Below are positions 1 through 10,264 of a stretch of DNA of 64,000 nucleotides, in pieces (within the stretch, counting starts at the first letter, position 1; every line of letters starts with the position of its first letter). The translations under genes were made by a program, and so were the position numbers. A model generated the notes under the pieces. That model saw only the letters and a program-made list of their open reading frames with translations, was not told where the DNA came from and did no database searches. Source of the DNA: Dermacentor variabilis (taxonomy: Eukaryota; Arthropoda; Arachnida; Ixodida; Ixodidae); the NCBI RefSeq assembly GCF_050947875.1, contig NC_134572.1, forward strand, positions 153,037,105-153,101,104. The letters are read 5' to 3'.

Positions 1-950
1 GTCACCTGCCTGCCACGCGACGAGACAAAATCGCAAAAACCAAACGCCTCAAAGTGACCTGTACGCATTAAAGATGCATTAATATGCCGAACAAAACTCA
101 GTTTTCTTCGGAATAGCCGCAGGCTGCCCCGTTCCGAAAGGAATAACAGATGGCTGCCGCCGATCGCTCACGCACTCGCTACCTGCACCTGCCGGAGAGC
201 ATGGGTTTATTTGCGTATAATGTAACTTCTTGCATGGCCGAGCACTTTCGTTTTCGAGCACTTTTGGCACGGTTACGACCTCATTCGGCCAACTCTTCTT
301 TGCTGAGGATCCGTTTCAGCGTCATTCTTAAGCTTCCGTTGCATGCCGCCGCGATTTTTGACCAGCCACCACAAGCTAAGTAAGGGAAAGCGGACCAATC
401 GCAGACGCCGGCATCACCTTCTTCATCCGCTTATCGATTTTCAGTGCAGTGGCTCGGCCCTATCAAATCACTCTCCACTTGAGCGTGCTGCTCACCTGTT
501 GTCAGCCAATCAGATAAGACAAGCAGCTCAGTGACGGCAATGTTATTCGTTTTTCAAGCAAACAAAAGTGACCTCCTATGTACGGGATGAGCGTTTGATT
601 GGTCTGTTGAGACAACCTTGCGGGTGACCTCCTGGTGCTTGCGCCGGCGGTTACGCAAGTTTAACGTCAGGAATTTGGAATCGTTTTACGTTATAGGGCC
701 CCGCCGTGGTTGCTCAGTGGCTATGGTGTTGGGCTGCTGAGCACGAGGTCGCGGGATCGAATCCCGGCCACGGCGGCCGCATTTCGATGGGGGCGAAATG
801 CGAAAACACCCGTGTGCTTAGATTTAGGTGCACGTTAAAGAAACCCAGGTGGGCAAAATTTTCGGAGTCCTCCACTAGGGCGTGCCTCATAAGCAGAAAG
901 TGGTTTTGGCACGTAAAACCCCAAATATTATTATTACGTTATAGGGCCCC
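1..950 (+). mobile_element. TIR element, copy 1 (left end outside window, split by a SINE)
   Basis: This is the right-hand portion of the TIR element seen complete at 11599-12584. The two align from base 1 (GTCACCTGCCTGCCACGCGA) to the terminal repeat near 677-702, which ends in TTACGTTATAGGGCCCC. A SINE (703-933) has landed inside the terminal repeat, so the last bases of the element appear a second time at 934-950. No transposase-like reading frame is visible, so this is a non-autonomous element. Frames of 60-90 aa here recur in the other copies but match nothing I recognise. Confidence 0.8.
703..933 (+). mobile_element. tRNA-derived SINE, Ruka-like, full length
   Basis: The first 72 bases form a tRNA-like head. 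The ends GCCGTGG and CCACGGC pair as an acceptor stem, there is a D-arm-like A box (TTGCTCAGTGGC), and the B box GGGATCGAATCCC lies in a T-arm. These are the internal RNA polymerase III promoter elements. The body that follows (GCATTTCGATGGGGGCGAAA ... TTAGATTTAGGTGCACGTTA) is shared with 22738-22950 and, in decayed form, with 40515-40690. The tail is AT-rich. Perfect 17-bp target-site duplications (686-702 and 934-950) flank it, showing a retroposed and fairly recent insertion. The other four TIR-element copies lack it. Assignment to the tick Ruka family is from memory of the body sequence. Confidence 0.85.
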
Positions 951-1234
951 AACAGTCGCTATATTTTAGATTTTTCTTTTAAATGCATCCATCCGCGTCA
1001 AATTTGGTGCAGTAGTTGACGAATGCTCGTTTTACACTTATTTAGATAGGAGTACTCTAGCTAAAGCTTGCTCATAACAGGCCGTACTGCCATGAAAAAT
1101 GGTGAAATGTAAGAGAGTAGGAACGCGATGTGTGATCACCACTAGTCTCTTAATTGAGAGCGCGACGGCTGAAGGTCGCGTACTTTCGCAGTTGATGAAA
1201 GAAAAGCAAAGCGTGTCATGTGCCAAACATACTT

Positions 1235-1240
1235 TTTATT
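1235..1240 (-). terminator. Candidate poly(A) signal, minus strand
   Basis: AATAAA on the minus strand (TTTATT on the plus), in the context CTTTTTATTAAAAT. The same hexamer is kept in B, C, D and E. It lies downstream of the possible terminal exon 1434-1763 and would give a 3' UTR of about 200 bases. AATAAA is common by chance in AT-rich DNA, so its weight comes only from its preservation in the diverged copy C. Confidence 0.3.
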
Positions 1241-1433
1241 AAAATCAGAATGCACAGTCAGATACAGTGAGACGGGCACACTCGTTTTTAACACATTAGC
1301 GCTTTGTATGCAGATCTCATGCATGTAGTAGGTAGAAGGTAACAGAGCAAATTGGAGATGGTGGAATAAACGAAATCGTCATCACACAGTATGTTATCCT
1401 TGCTCACGCGAGTGACATGTAAAAACAGAGCAC

Positions 1434-1763
1434 CTAGGTATAGGTACGCGCTGGTCTCGCCATATCAGCGAGAAAAGAGCCAGTTAACAGTAAAAGAGTA
1501 AAAAATCCAATAGAATAATCACACAGCTGCGTGTTGCTCAAGAAACGACAAGTCCGGGTCAGGCACAGGGGCGTCGGTTGGCAGGTCGTAGACGTCCACG
1601 AAGAGCCAATCCCACTCGCTTGTGTTGCACGGCTGTGCTTCGTATAGGATGGGGAGAGGGCAAGCCACCGGGTGCACTGGTTGGACTTCTCGAACACAAC
1701 TGGTGTCGGACGGCACGGCTTCCACTCGGCACTGTCGACTATGGGCACGGCTCTCCAGTTTGG
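1434..1763 (-). other. Possible terminal exon of a minus-strand transcript (copy A)
   Basis: Read on the minus strand, a pyrimidine-rich tract ending TTATTTTCGCTGCAG forms a plausible acceptor just before 1763 (other copies read TTTTCACTCCAG). Entering in phase 0 gives a 109-codon frame that ends at 1434 with a hydrophobic stretch near its C-terminus (GFFTLLLLTGSFLAD). An overlapping frame (1519-1833, 104 aa, ATG start, acidic C-terminus) is also open in all five copies. Against coding: A-versus-C and A-versus-B differences fall about equally on all three codon positions, and copy B has a stop in the phase-0 frame. There are no indels across copies, so the region may still be transcribed. I do not recognise a family. 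Confidence 0.2.
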
Positions 1764-2916
1764 CTGCAGCGAAAATAACACAAAGAAACAGCTTGTCAGC
1801 AACAATATTAGTCACTAAATCAGACGAAAGCATAAGCTTTCACGGCGAGAAAACACGTTGTAGTTTGGTATAAGAAGCACTTGTTTTCACCATTAGGCAA
1901 GAATTCACTGGGGTGATTATGAAACTTCAAACTTACACCACAGTTTCTTATAGAGGCGTCAAGTGCGGCCCAATTTTGCTTACTCAAGGCATGCCACTGT
2001 CTTCACAAAGGATTATGGTTCTAGTACTTATATATATTATCCTTTTCTTTTCAATTATATATACTATGACGCAACACATCGCACAGAGTGTCGTACCTCT
2101 ATAGCACATGTTAGGATATCTTCAATACCCCTCGTCTCCCGGCATGATGTAGCAGCATAAAAGACAAATAAGGGAGAGGCAGCTGGAAACGGAACATAGC
2201 AGGGTTTAGATCACATGTGCCTGCCTTATTCAACATGACGCAATCTGCACCTCGGAAATGATTCCGAAATGTGTCGCGTAGAACAGATATTGCACAAAAT
2301 ATTGACGCGCGATTTGGCTTGCTACGATTTACGCAATTTTTAAGTGAATGACGTTTTTTCTGAAAGCAATGGAGAAGGTATGTGAGTATATGGAAAAAGT
2401 CGTAAAGCGAAAGTGCAAATTCTTCAAATTCAATTCATTTCAAATGACGAGTGATGTATTGATTAATTTTGTTTTCAAGTGGAATACTCGCTGATTGTAA
2501 ACATAAATACCTTGCGAACGGTGAATACTAGTTCTCTCAATGGAAGCACTACATTCAAGAATTAACTTTGGACACAAAGACATATATGCCGGAAACAATG
2601 CATGTAGTATGCAGAAGGCTTCCTATAACAGACAACGGCATTGGGCTCTATGACAATAAATTACTTTAAAGGGAAGGTTTCCTTGCCTATTCCTCCGCCT
2701 TTTCCACTGCTGCTGCTGATGTCTGGCACACCACGTCAGGGGGTGGTTCAGAGTGCGCGACACAGAGCAAAGACGACGCGACAAACGTTTCGACATTTGC
2801 ACCGCGTCGAATGTGCACAATCCCATCTGGAGCTCCTCTGTGCGTCATCGCATTAGCTTGATGGCTGTAATCATCCGTGACCCGTCTAACAGCTTTGCGA
2901 AAATTACAGCGCTTAC

Positions 2917-3078
2917 CTTTCTGCGAACGTGTAAGTCCAGAGAGAAGCTACATAGAATGATAGAAAAGAGGGAGAGAGAAGCGGAGAATAGGTGGAACCG
3001 ACGCTGTCGCGATGCGAAAACAGCTCGCTCACTCTTCTCTCGAAGTTCCAATACAAAGGAAGGTGGAGAGGGTGTGTG
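2917..3078 (-). other. Possible internal exon, 162 bp (copy A)
   Basis: On the minus strand an acceptor (CCTTTTCTCAG, before 3078) and a near-consensus donor (AGAAAG|GTAAGC, after 2917) bound exactly 162 bases. In phase 0 this is 54 open codons containing a hydrophobic core (FHLFSASLSLFSIILCSF) that could be a signal or membrane segment. Phase 0 out matches phase 0 into the possible exon at 1763. Both splice dinucleotides are kept in the diverged copy C, and the frame stays open in all five copies. The frame starting one base later is also open, so the choice of frame is not secure. I do not recognise the product. Confidence 0.22.
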
Positions 3079-4376
3079 CTGAGAAAAGGTCCCTGAGAAG
3101 GCAAGGAAACGCTACAGACACGAGAGCAGTTGCGGCCAAATGGGAAATCAGAAATAGACCTTGTCACAAGATATAATAACTATTTTGTGATTGGTGTACT
3201 CGCTATTGCAGCAGGCGGAGCGTACGCGTATATCTTAAATAGTGGGAATGGCACAAACGGGCGTTTTCCAGTTCACTAGCATTTCTTGGACATTTTGGAA
3301 GTAGTCGTCTGCTAAGTACAATACTCGTGGGATAAATTATTTTAATAAGTTATTACTTTTAGTGAGCATTCTGAAGAAAATAAACGGAAATTTTCTGCCA
3401 CTTCATCAAGGCAAAGCCATTTTGCCATACCTACTGTTACGAGTGAGCCCGTAAAACGAGACCGTCAAACTGGTTATAAAATTCTAATTTTTTATGCCAT
3501 GGACCTGCAAGTTTCTAAAATCACTAATGCTATTATACAAATTATTTGCTCCATGGCAGAAACGTGCTGGTAAAAAACATTGTCGCACTGCACGTGAAAA
3601 ACTAGCTGCCACTCACTCGAGATATGCACGGAGTAATTTCTACTACCAGAATTTGGACAAGTGGATGAGTAAAATTATTATTTGACAAACGAAAGCTAGG
3701 CACACTAATGCAGGGTTGTCGCAACATGAAGACAGTCGTATGAATGGTAGAGAAAAATCCCAACTCGTATGACAGCTTTCATAGGTGCCCATCACCCGGC
3801 TTAAGCACATTGACTTACAGAACCAATGAAAGATAACGTTAATTTCTATACTATCAGTGCAATTGAAGTGGTTGCATGGTATGCTTATGAGACCTTTGAA
3901 TCACCCACGTAGGCACGGGACGCAAGAATTTCAATCACATGAAAACGTGCGCTGATAGCGACTTGTCTTCGAAAGACATTCGAAGCTTTCAAGTTCGAAA
4001 CTTATATTGCGTGTGGGAAAAATCACGCAAAAGTGGTGACGCAAAAGCTTTGCCAAGTGATTTGGAAATCTTTTCGAAAGTTGCTGTCTTAAATATGAAG
4101 AGTAACGAGACAAACGGAGTTAGTTTAGAAAGTCTTACTTCAGTGGAGTGCTATTTAATTGCAGTAACCACTGCATTCAATCAATGGCTAGTCGTAATTG
4201 TAAAACTGCCCTTAGCAGACATCGCGTTTAATGATCTTGTTATGCTTATACAATTGTATATACCACCAAGAAGTCCGCTCAACCGACGTGGCTGACAAGA
4301 TCTCGGTGATTTCCTTCACACCACTGTGTGAAAAACAAGTGCACGGCATGCGGTAAGATACATGTGGAAGCTATAG

Positions 4377-4715
4377 CTAAATGGATCCCTGAAACGTAGA
4401 AATAGAAATAAACGACTTCAGAAGTTTCCCACCTTTAAAGCGCTCTGCACGACGAGTCCTCCTATGTAGATTCCGCGAGGATGCCGCCTCTTTTTGCACA
4501 CGCCGCTTCTTGGCTTTAGGGCTCGGACTAGGGCCGCTACGCTTGCGGCTGGCCGGTTGTTCTGGACCGGTGTCGTCGTCTTTCAGCCAGGACCATTCTT
4601 GAAGAAAGTTCGACAGCAGGAGGCGCTTGTGGATGCCCAAATCTTGACTGCTCTTGTCAATAATGGCTATCTTGTCCTCGGCTGCTTCGAGTAAACCATC
4701 GACGTCGATGCCCAT
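4377..4715 (-). CDS. Small basic nuclear-type protein, copy A (112 aa)
   Basis: Starts at ATG 4715 in a good context (CGCAATGGG, G at -3 and +4). Residues 1-48 are an acidic to amphipathic segment, MGIDVDGLLEAAEDKIAIID then SSQDLGIHKRLLLSNFLQEW. From about residue 58 the chain is strongly basic, with a bipartite nuclear-localisation-like tract (RKRSGPSPSPKAKKRR). The IHKRLLLSNFLQ stretch weakly resembles the helix of the SERTA and IER transcription-cofactor families (LHK-x-LL-x-S or LQ-x-x-LI-x-N-x-L); this is inference only. A donor-like AAAG|GTGGG lies on the minus strand just inside the basic region (about 4434), so the real protein may be spliced rather than ending at 4377. No poly(A) hexamer follows closely. 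The frame is kept in five block copies and, by eye, diverges less from copy C than its flanks do. Confidence 0.45.
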   Translation of the reverse strand: MGIDVDGLLEAAEDKIAIIDKSSQDLGIHKRLLLSNFLQEWSWLKDDDTGPEQPASRKRSGPSPSPKAKKRRVQKEAASSRNLHRRTRRAERFKGGKLLKSFISISTFQGSI

Positions 4716-4855
4716 TGCGAAAAAGTAGTGCACAGAGCGCTTGAACACCGCACCACAAGACCGCAAACGTGGCCCACTCCACGGGTGGTTAGCGTTCAAA
4801 TGACTGCCTCTTTGGCGCTATTCCCCCATACCTGTACCACACGAGAGATTGCTAC

Positions 4856-4867
4856 TGCGCATGCGCA
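4856..4867. promoter_or_regulatory. NRF1-type palindrome upstream of the 112-aa frame (A)
   Basis: TGCGCATGCGCA is a perfect palindrome matching the NRF1 consensus (YGCGCAYGCGCR; the insect orthologue is erect wing). It lies about 140 bases upstream of the ATG at 4715, a typical core-promoter distance for TATA-less genes. It is identical in B, D and E, and has one change in C. The interval between site and ATG is among the best conserved stretches between A and C. Confidence 0.4.
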
Positions 4868-6820
4868 GGAAATACAGGAAGGACTGCATGCATAGTATTG
4901 TTCCTTCTCAGTAACTACCCCTTTACCATCGCCTAACCCTGCCCAGCTGTATACTCTCAAAGTGTGGGTGATGGTCAGGTATGTCGAATTCCAAGAATAG
5001 AATGCTTTTCAAGGCCACGAGGGTGAACTATGAGGACATTAAGTTTCAGGAAGAATTTTTTGACAGCCTTTTAATCCCACTTCGTGGGAAAGAGGGTGGG
5101 GCAGGCGGGTGATTTAACTTGAAGGAAGGAATTTAGTTTGCGTTGTAGAGTTTCAAAAGCGCACGAGCTTTAACAAAAGGTATGTGCCGGCATCTGGGCT
5201 TCTCCTTTGCATAGAGTATAACAACAGCAGTTCATACCAAGATGTGCAGATTTGCACATACGTTTCCAGGTATGTGACTGGGTTGGAGAAAGTGTAATAG
5301 TTGGCTGCTTTGGTTTTTCTGTTTGGGGCATGTAGACCTATTTGTTCGATGAAATTGAGAAATGTGAGTGCGCATAATGGCCATGAAGCGAATAATTTCG
5401 ATGAAGCATGAATTTTCATAAACACAAATGTCCTATAATAAACGGGTAACCTGCACAGTTTTTTGTGCGTCCTGAATGCTCAGACGCGGTAATTTTATTG
5501 CCAGCGATACATTCAACTATAATACCAGGCATTTTAGGATGGACTTATCAGTATTTTCCGTAATTTTTAACGTATGACCGCGAAATGGGATAGTTGCGTC
5601 GACAGAAAAATGTGTTTGCACTAGTGTGCAAATGAGGCTCTCGAATCAAGAATCGTTCGAGAACAATTGATTTTTGCAAGATTACGCTAATCTCTGCAAT
5701 CTATTAGTATTGAAACTAGAATGTGCTATCGAATATTTTGCTATCGGGACTATTCGGATGTTGGAAACGGTCCTTGAAGCGCGGTGACTGAATAGACAAT
5801 CGCGTTCATATATTTAATATGTTACTAATAAAACATACGTAGGAAGCTGCTTTGAATACTTAGATGCATCAGAAAAATACACACAATCGCGAACGTTTCA
5901 CAGGGGACTGATAACGCGGCCGTCAAAGAAGGCAAAGCTTGGTTTGCTTAGGAATGTATGAGCACCCTACTGAAACGGTGTCGTGGCGGATGACAGCAGT
6001 CTCGGTATTCTCAGCCCTTTGCCCGGTATTTCTTAGTGGGAATTTCGACTCATCGCTAGTTAGCTTCTGGACGACTAATATGTGCTGCAACCTTATTGTA
6101 AAACTTCAACATTGGATGCAAGACTAACATAGCTACCCTTGGGGAAGTCAAAATATGGATAAAACGATGTTATGAGCAGACGAATATAACAGTCGAGTTA
6201 AAGCCAATGACAATTTTGATATTTTCGCATTATTTCTGTATATTGTGAAAAATTCTACGCTGGAACCGATCACTACTACAATAAAGGAAGTGCCTTGTTT
6301 CTACTTTGCCTTGGCACCGTAGTCTTCTGTGCGAGCATCAATTGTGAGTTATGGTTATGTTTAACGCTAATATGGAATTCTTATTAAGTCTAATGTTGTA
6401 TTTTCGGCCTTCGATAGCGTATTTTTGAGTTTAGAATCTGTATATGTTCAACGCCTCATCACTGTTGCAATTCTGTTCGTAGTCCGCTGAATCCGAAAGG
6501 AATGGCTTTTCATTCTTAAATATCGTAATGTTGGATCATTCTTGAATTCTGTTTTGGCTCTCGATGCTAGGCTAGTGATTATTTCAGTGATTATTTCCCG
6601 CAGCCAATGAGCGGTTGGGGCCGAGTAAAGCGTGATGCCGCTTTTCGTGGCCACGTTTTTTATGCGTTAAATTGAGAGAAAATGAAGCTCATGGCACGCG
6701 TGGAAGGAACATATTCTTTTATTTTTTTATAATAAGAGTATATTACAGGCGGTCTGTATCTTTGAGTGCACTTGTTGTTAGAAGCCATGAGATTTGGACG
6801 CCTTGTGCTACCCTCGTGCT

Positions 6821-6981
6821 CACGATCGCTATCGGTCGCCCACGGTCGATCGACGATACGCTAGGCATGTCGGTTGCAAAAACGGAGTGCGGCTTCGCCG
6901 CATAGACTCGGTTGCATCTCAGGCAAGATGGCGGACCTACGCGCAACTCTGCTACCTACGGTAGCATATACAGTAACTCTA
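6821..6981. repeat. Tandem-junction sequence J (first dimer)
   Basis: These 161 bases join the right side of block Y (copy A) directly to block X. The same 161 bases, with few changes, join copy D to the next X at 53968-54128. Copy B instead continues into the original right flank at this point, while copies C and D have different sequence left of block X. J is therefore the scar of the tandem duplication plus filler of unknown origin. Confidence 0.75.
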
Positions 6982-7074
6982 TTGCTGACGGCCTTGCGCT
7001 CGAGATGTAATTGTCTCGTTTCGCGCCGCCCGATTTTGCGCGCTGTGCACCAGAACACAGGACAAGCAGTATAA
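6928..7074 (+). CDS. Junction-spanning small ORF (48 aa), speculative
   Basis: ATG at 6928 sits in the context CAAGATGGCGGAC, a strong Kozak-like start. The frame crosses from J into block X. It reads MADLRATLLPTVAYTVTLLL then a Cys/Arg-rich tail, so the N-terminus is hydrophobic like a signal or anchor segment. The start exists only where J abuts X (here and at 54075), meaning the duplication created it. Length and composition give no family. The copy in E stops four codons earlier. It may be chance. Confidence 0.15.
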   Translation: MADLRATLLPTVAYTVTLLLTALRSRCNCLVSRRPILRAVHQNTGQAV

Positions 7075-8541
7075 TTAAGTGCTACAGGAATGATGAGGCA
7101 GAACAAGCGAATCGCAGAGCATTATGACGCGCTGGAACACGGTTGAAAATGGTATAGTTTCGATGCCTTCGGACGTGACTGCGCGACCGTGGGAACAAGC
7201 AGACGAAGCGGAAGTACATCTCTGTTATTTCGGTGCGAAGTAAAACAATAAAATCACGCAGACATTCCGTTCGTGTGTTTTATTACGTCTCTAAACTTCA
7301 ATTCGCTAATTCCGGCATGAGATGACAAAAATAACAGATCCTTCCTGAATCATTTTTCAAGTCACGTGTCACCATGAGCGACGTCACACTGCGGGCACGA
7401 GTACGTAGACGCAAGGACACGAGTACGTCACCGTACAGCTTGGAGCGCGGTCGTCGTGAGGGAAAGAAGAAACGGCGTTCGGATTCCACGGCGTGTAGCG
7501 ATGTAGTTCTTTGCAAACAAAATCGTTGGCGCGCATTGTATGCTCTGCGCTTGTCAGCTCAAAATGGCCAGACTTGGCGAGGGAACCTTTACCAAAAGAA
7601 TTTTTAGTAAAGATCTAGTACGAGCATAGATACTTCGAGCGCGATATACGCTGTCATCCTTTTTAGTTTTTACAAGATCTTTAGAAATGGCCTGTAGCAG
7701 ATAACATGTCTCGTCCTTGGACTGAAAGATTCAGAGAGGCCTACATTACTTGCCGGAAAAATGGAAACACATATTCAATTAATTATCGAAATTTATAAAA
7801 TTTCTTTTTGATTTATTTATTTTACGTTTTAGCATTTATGATTAAGAGCCGGTGAGTGTGAATGGCGTACCCACTATAAATTTTACGGAATGACACCAGT
7901 TTAGAGATATGCGCCATCAAAGTTGCCTTAAATATGCATGGCTGTATCTCCCACTTTTAACAAACGTTCGTTTTGCCTTGAAACTCCAAATTGACTGGAA
8001 TGCCGATGTACTTGGTCATACACATTCTGAAAAATTATGCGAAAACAATTGTCGCCCTTGAAATTAATTTGAAATGAATACGTCTAGCAACCTCGCCGGA
8101 TAAAATGCGTAAATTGGAAGATGGCCAGTAAATATTGAATTAATTTAATGTGTTGAATAATGCATATGAAAGGCAAGAATTATGCTAACTGCGAGAGGAG
8201 ATCTTTAAAAATTGCGCAAATTCTAAGAATGGTCACCATCGTATACTTTCCCATTCGCACTGCACGTCCTGTGTTCCGATGGAGCGGAGGTGGTGACAGA
8301 GTGGCTATCACGTGACTCCAAATACAGGCGTCTGCTAAAAGAAAATGCGTCGGAACAATATCCCGAAATCCAAGAACCCCAATCTTATGTTCGTATGCAG
8401 CGCGTAAGAAAAATATAGATATTGCCTATGTAGCCGACCATGCACTCCTAGGAAGTAATACCCGATGGAGTTAGGAGAAAGCTTTAGGTCGGGCACAACT
8501 CCGACGCGGCGTATTCAAATAAATGTAGAAACGCAAAAACG
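6982..8541. repeat. Duplicated block X, left part (before B)
   Basis: Aligned with 22959-24480 (C, diverged), 42475-44038 (D) and 54129-55687 (E). It is AT-rich apart from a GC-rich start (GCTGACGGCCTTGCGCTCGA). Frames in this stretch such as 7374-7607 (77 aa, Arg-rich) recur in D and E but not in C. I see no recognisable gene. Its right edge is the LINE target site GCAAAAACG (8533-8541). Confidence 0.8.
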
Positions 8542-8596
8542 GACGCACGGAAAAAACATTAATGGGAAAAGGACCTGCGAGGTTGCCAGCCCGGGC

Positions 8597-9602
8597 TCAG
8601 GCCACCCGGGCATTATGTCCGGTGAGGCATAGCCTTTCCACCGCTGCCCGGGCCCGCTGGATAGCCCATAATTGGTCGTGTAGTTCCGAGCTAGTCAGAG
8701 AGCTTAGCCATCGCTCTTCGAGAAGGTACGGTTCTAGATTGTCCTCTACATATACTGATCTGATCTGTGTGCACTTCCATAAGATGTGTGCCATGTCTGC
8801 GTGTTCGTGTTTGCAGAGCTTGCAGCTCGCGTCTTGATATTGTGTTGAAATTATTCTCTTTAATTGTAGTGGGTTTAGGAATGTTCTGGTTTGCAATCTT
8901 CTCCAATCTGTTTCTTGAGACCTGTCGAGTTGTTTGTGGGGTTGTGGGTATGCTTCTCTTTGTTTCGTGTGGCGTGTCAGTATGTCGTGGTACGTGACCA
9001 GTCTGTCCCTGTCGTCTTTTATTTCTTATTTGTCGTCCTCGCCTCCTCCCTCTTCTCCATCGCCTCCGCCGCAGTCCTTCCCCCTTCCCCGAGGGTTGCG
9101 GGGTGTTGGGCCGTCACTGCCCGTGCAGCGGTGGGTTAGTTTTCGCGTGACTCTGTGGGCCTTCTCGTTGAGGTTGGGAAGGACATTCATGGTAACTTCT
9201 CCCATATGTTCCAGGATCCATCTGAGGTACTTGGGTGTAATTTTGCCGTTATTAATGTATTCTGCTCTGCGGTTCAGGATATTGGCCACCTCGGTGGATA
9301 CCCAGTCCTTTGAGGAGTTCCTAGTATCCGTCTTGGAGTCGCTCATTATTGTTCTGTCTTGTTGCCGACCGTTCATTGCAGTCAGTGCGATTGCCGTTTA
9401 TTCCGCTGCCTCCAAAGAACTGGTTCTTACGGAGCCCACAGTCACGGTCTTTCGTGCATGCGACCACCATTGCGAAGAGAGAGTTACCTTTTTCAGCGCC
9501 GACACCACCATTGTAGTCGAGGTATAAGGCTGCCGGGCGGCGTCTACGAAGAGCATCTCCTCCCGCGCTCCGTGGTTTTTGAGAATCGTTTTCGTGCGGC
9601 AT
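8597..9602 (-). pseudogene. LINE RNase H and Cys/His tail, copy 1
   Basis: Minus-strand frames 9321-9602, 9026-9376 and 8597-8896 together cover an RNase H-like domain and the C-terminal tail, now split by frameshifts. The SDSKT motif and the NLNEKAHRVTRKLTHR helix typical of LINE-borne RNase H are visible. The tail has the knuckle CKLCKHEHADMAHILWKC (C-x2-C-x8-H-x4-C), found at the 3' end of I-, R1- and Jockey-type elements. A low-complexity Gly/Asp/Glu run (GGGDGEEGGGEDDK) separates the two parts. Confidence 0.75.
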
Positions 9603-10264
9603 TTCCTTCTCTAAACATTGTGTACGGGGTGCATGTTCTTCGGGATATTTTCCGTGTTAATTGCGGCTCGGACGTCTGGGTGAATCTGCGTCTTGGGACC
9701 GTTCATTCCATGGTAGCTTATGCCGATCTTTCCCATGATTTCTCTGCCCGCCGGAGAGCCTTTCGAGTTGCGCTACCCGCTGCGCTTGCGCGCTTTCCTC
9801 CAGTGTTGTATGTATCCCAATTTGTAGTAACTTTTCGTTTCTTGTGTATTGGGCGCGACCCAGTGCGGTTCTGTACGCTTTTCTAATGAGCGCGTTGATC
9901 TTGTCTTTCTCAGCCTTGTTCCAGTGGACGAACACCGCCACGTACGCGACTTGGCTGATCGCGAAGACCTGAACGAGCCGTAGGACGTTTCTTTATTTAA
10001 TGCCTCTCCTGTTGTTGGAGACTCTCTGTATTAGCCGAATGGTCGATGTGACTTTCTATTCCAGGCGTGTTATAGTTTCCGTGTTTGTTCCCCTGGCTTC
10101 GATCCAGAGACCCAGGACTCTAATCTTTTGGGCCATGGGTATCTCTGTGCCTTTCCTCGTGGTTAATCTGATTCCCCTTTTGTGTAGTTCTGCTACGTCT
10201 CTGGACGGTTTGCCAAACCTCCTGGGGCAGTAGAGCAGCAGTTCCGATTTCTCCGGCCAGCATT

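Larger units (their letters stand above)
951..6820. repeat. Duplicated block Y, copy A
   Basis: Nearly colinear with B (12585-17760), D (48096-53967) and E (59720-64000), and more distantly with C (25005-30765). It contains the minus-strand 112-aa frame (4377-4715), its possible promoter, and a possible two-exon transcript (1434-3078). The remainder (1764-2916, 3079-4376 and 4868-6820) shows only AT-rich non-coding sequence with frames that shift or stop between copies. The right edge is the point where A (…CCCTCGTGCT) and B (…CCCTCTTGCT) diverge. Confidence 0.85.

Noticed and set aside
703..774. A functional tRNA gene
   Set aside because: The acceptor stem and T-arm pair, but the anticodon arm is irregular and the segment continues straight into a SINE body with target duplications around the whole.
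1519..1833. 104-aa ATG frame open in all five blocks, looking like a Cys-containing secreted protein
   Set aside because: Differences between copies fall equally on the three codon positions, and no exon upstream splices into this phase, so openness alone is not evidence of coding.
5153..5425. Minus-strand 90-aa frame kept in A, B and D
   Set aside because: Copy C breaks the frame with indels, and neighbouring non-coding sequence is equally similar among the recent copies.
8934..9527. Plus-strand 197-aa Ser/Pro-rich frame (and 44263-44898, 56080-56673)
   Set aside because: It is the reverse of the LINE RNase H and Gly/Asp-rich linker; the minus strand has recognisable motifs.
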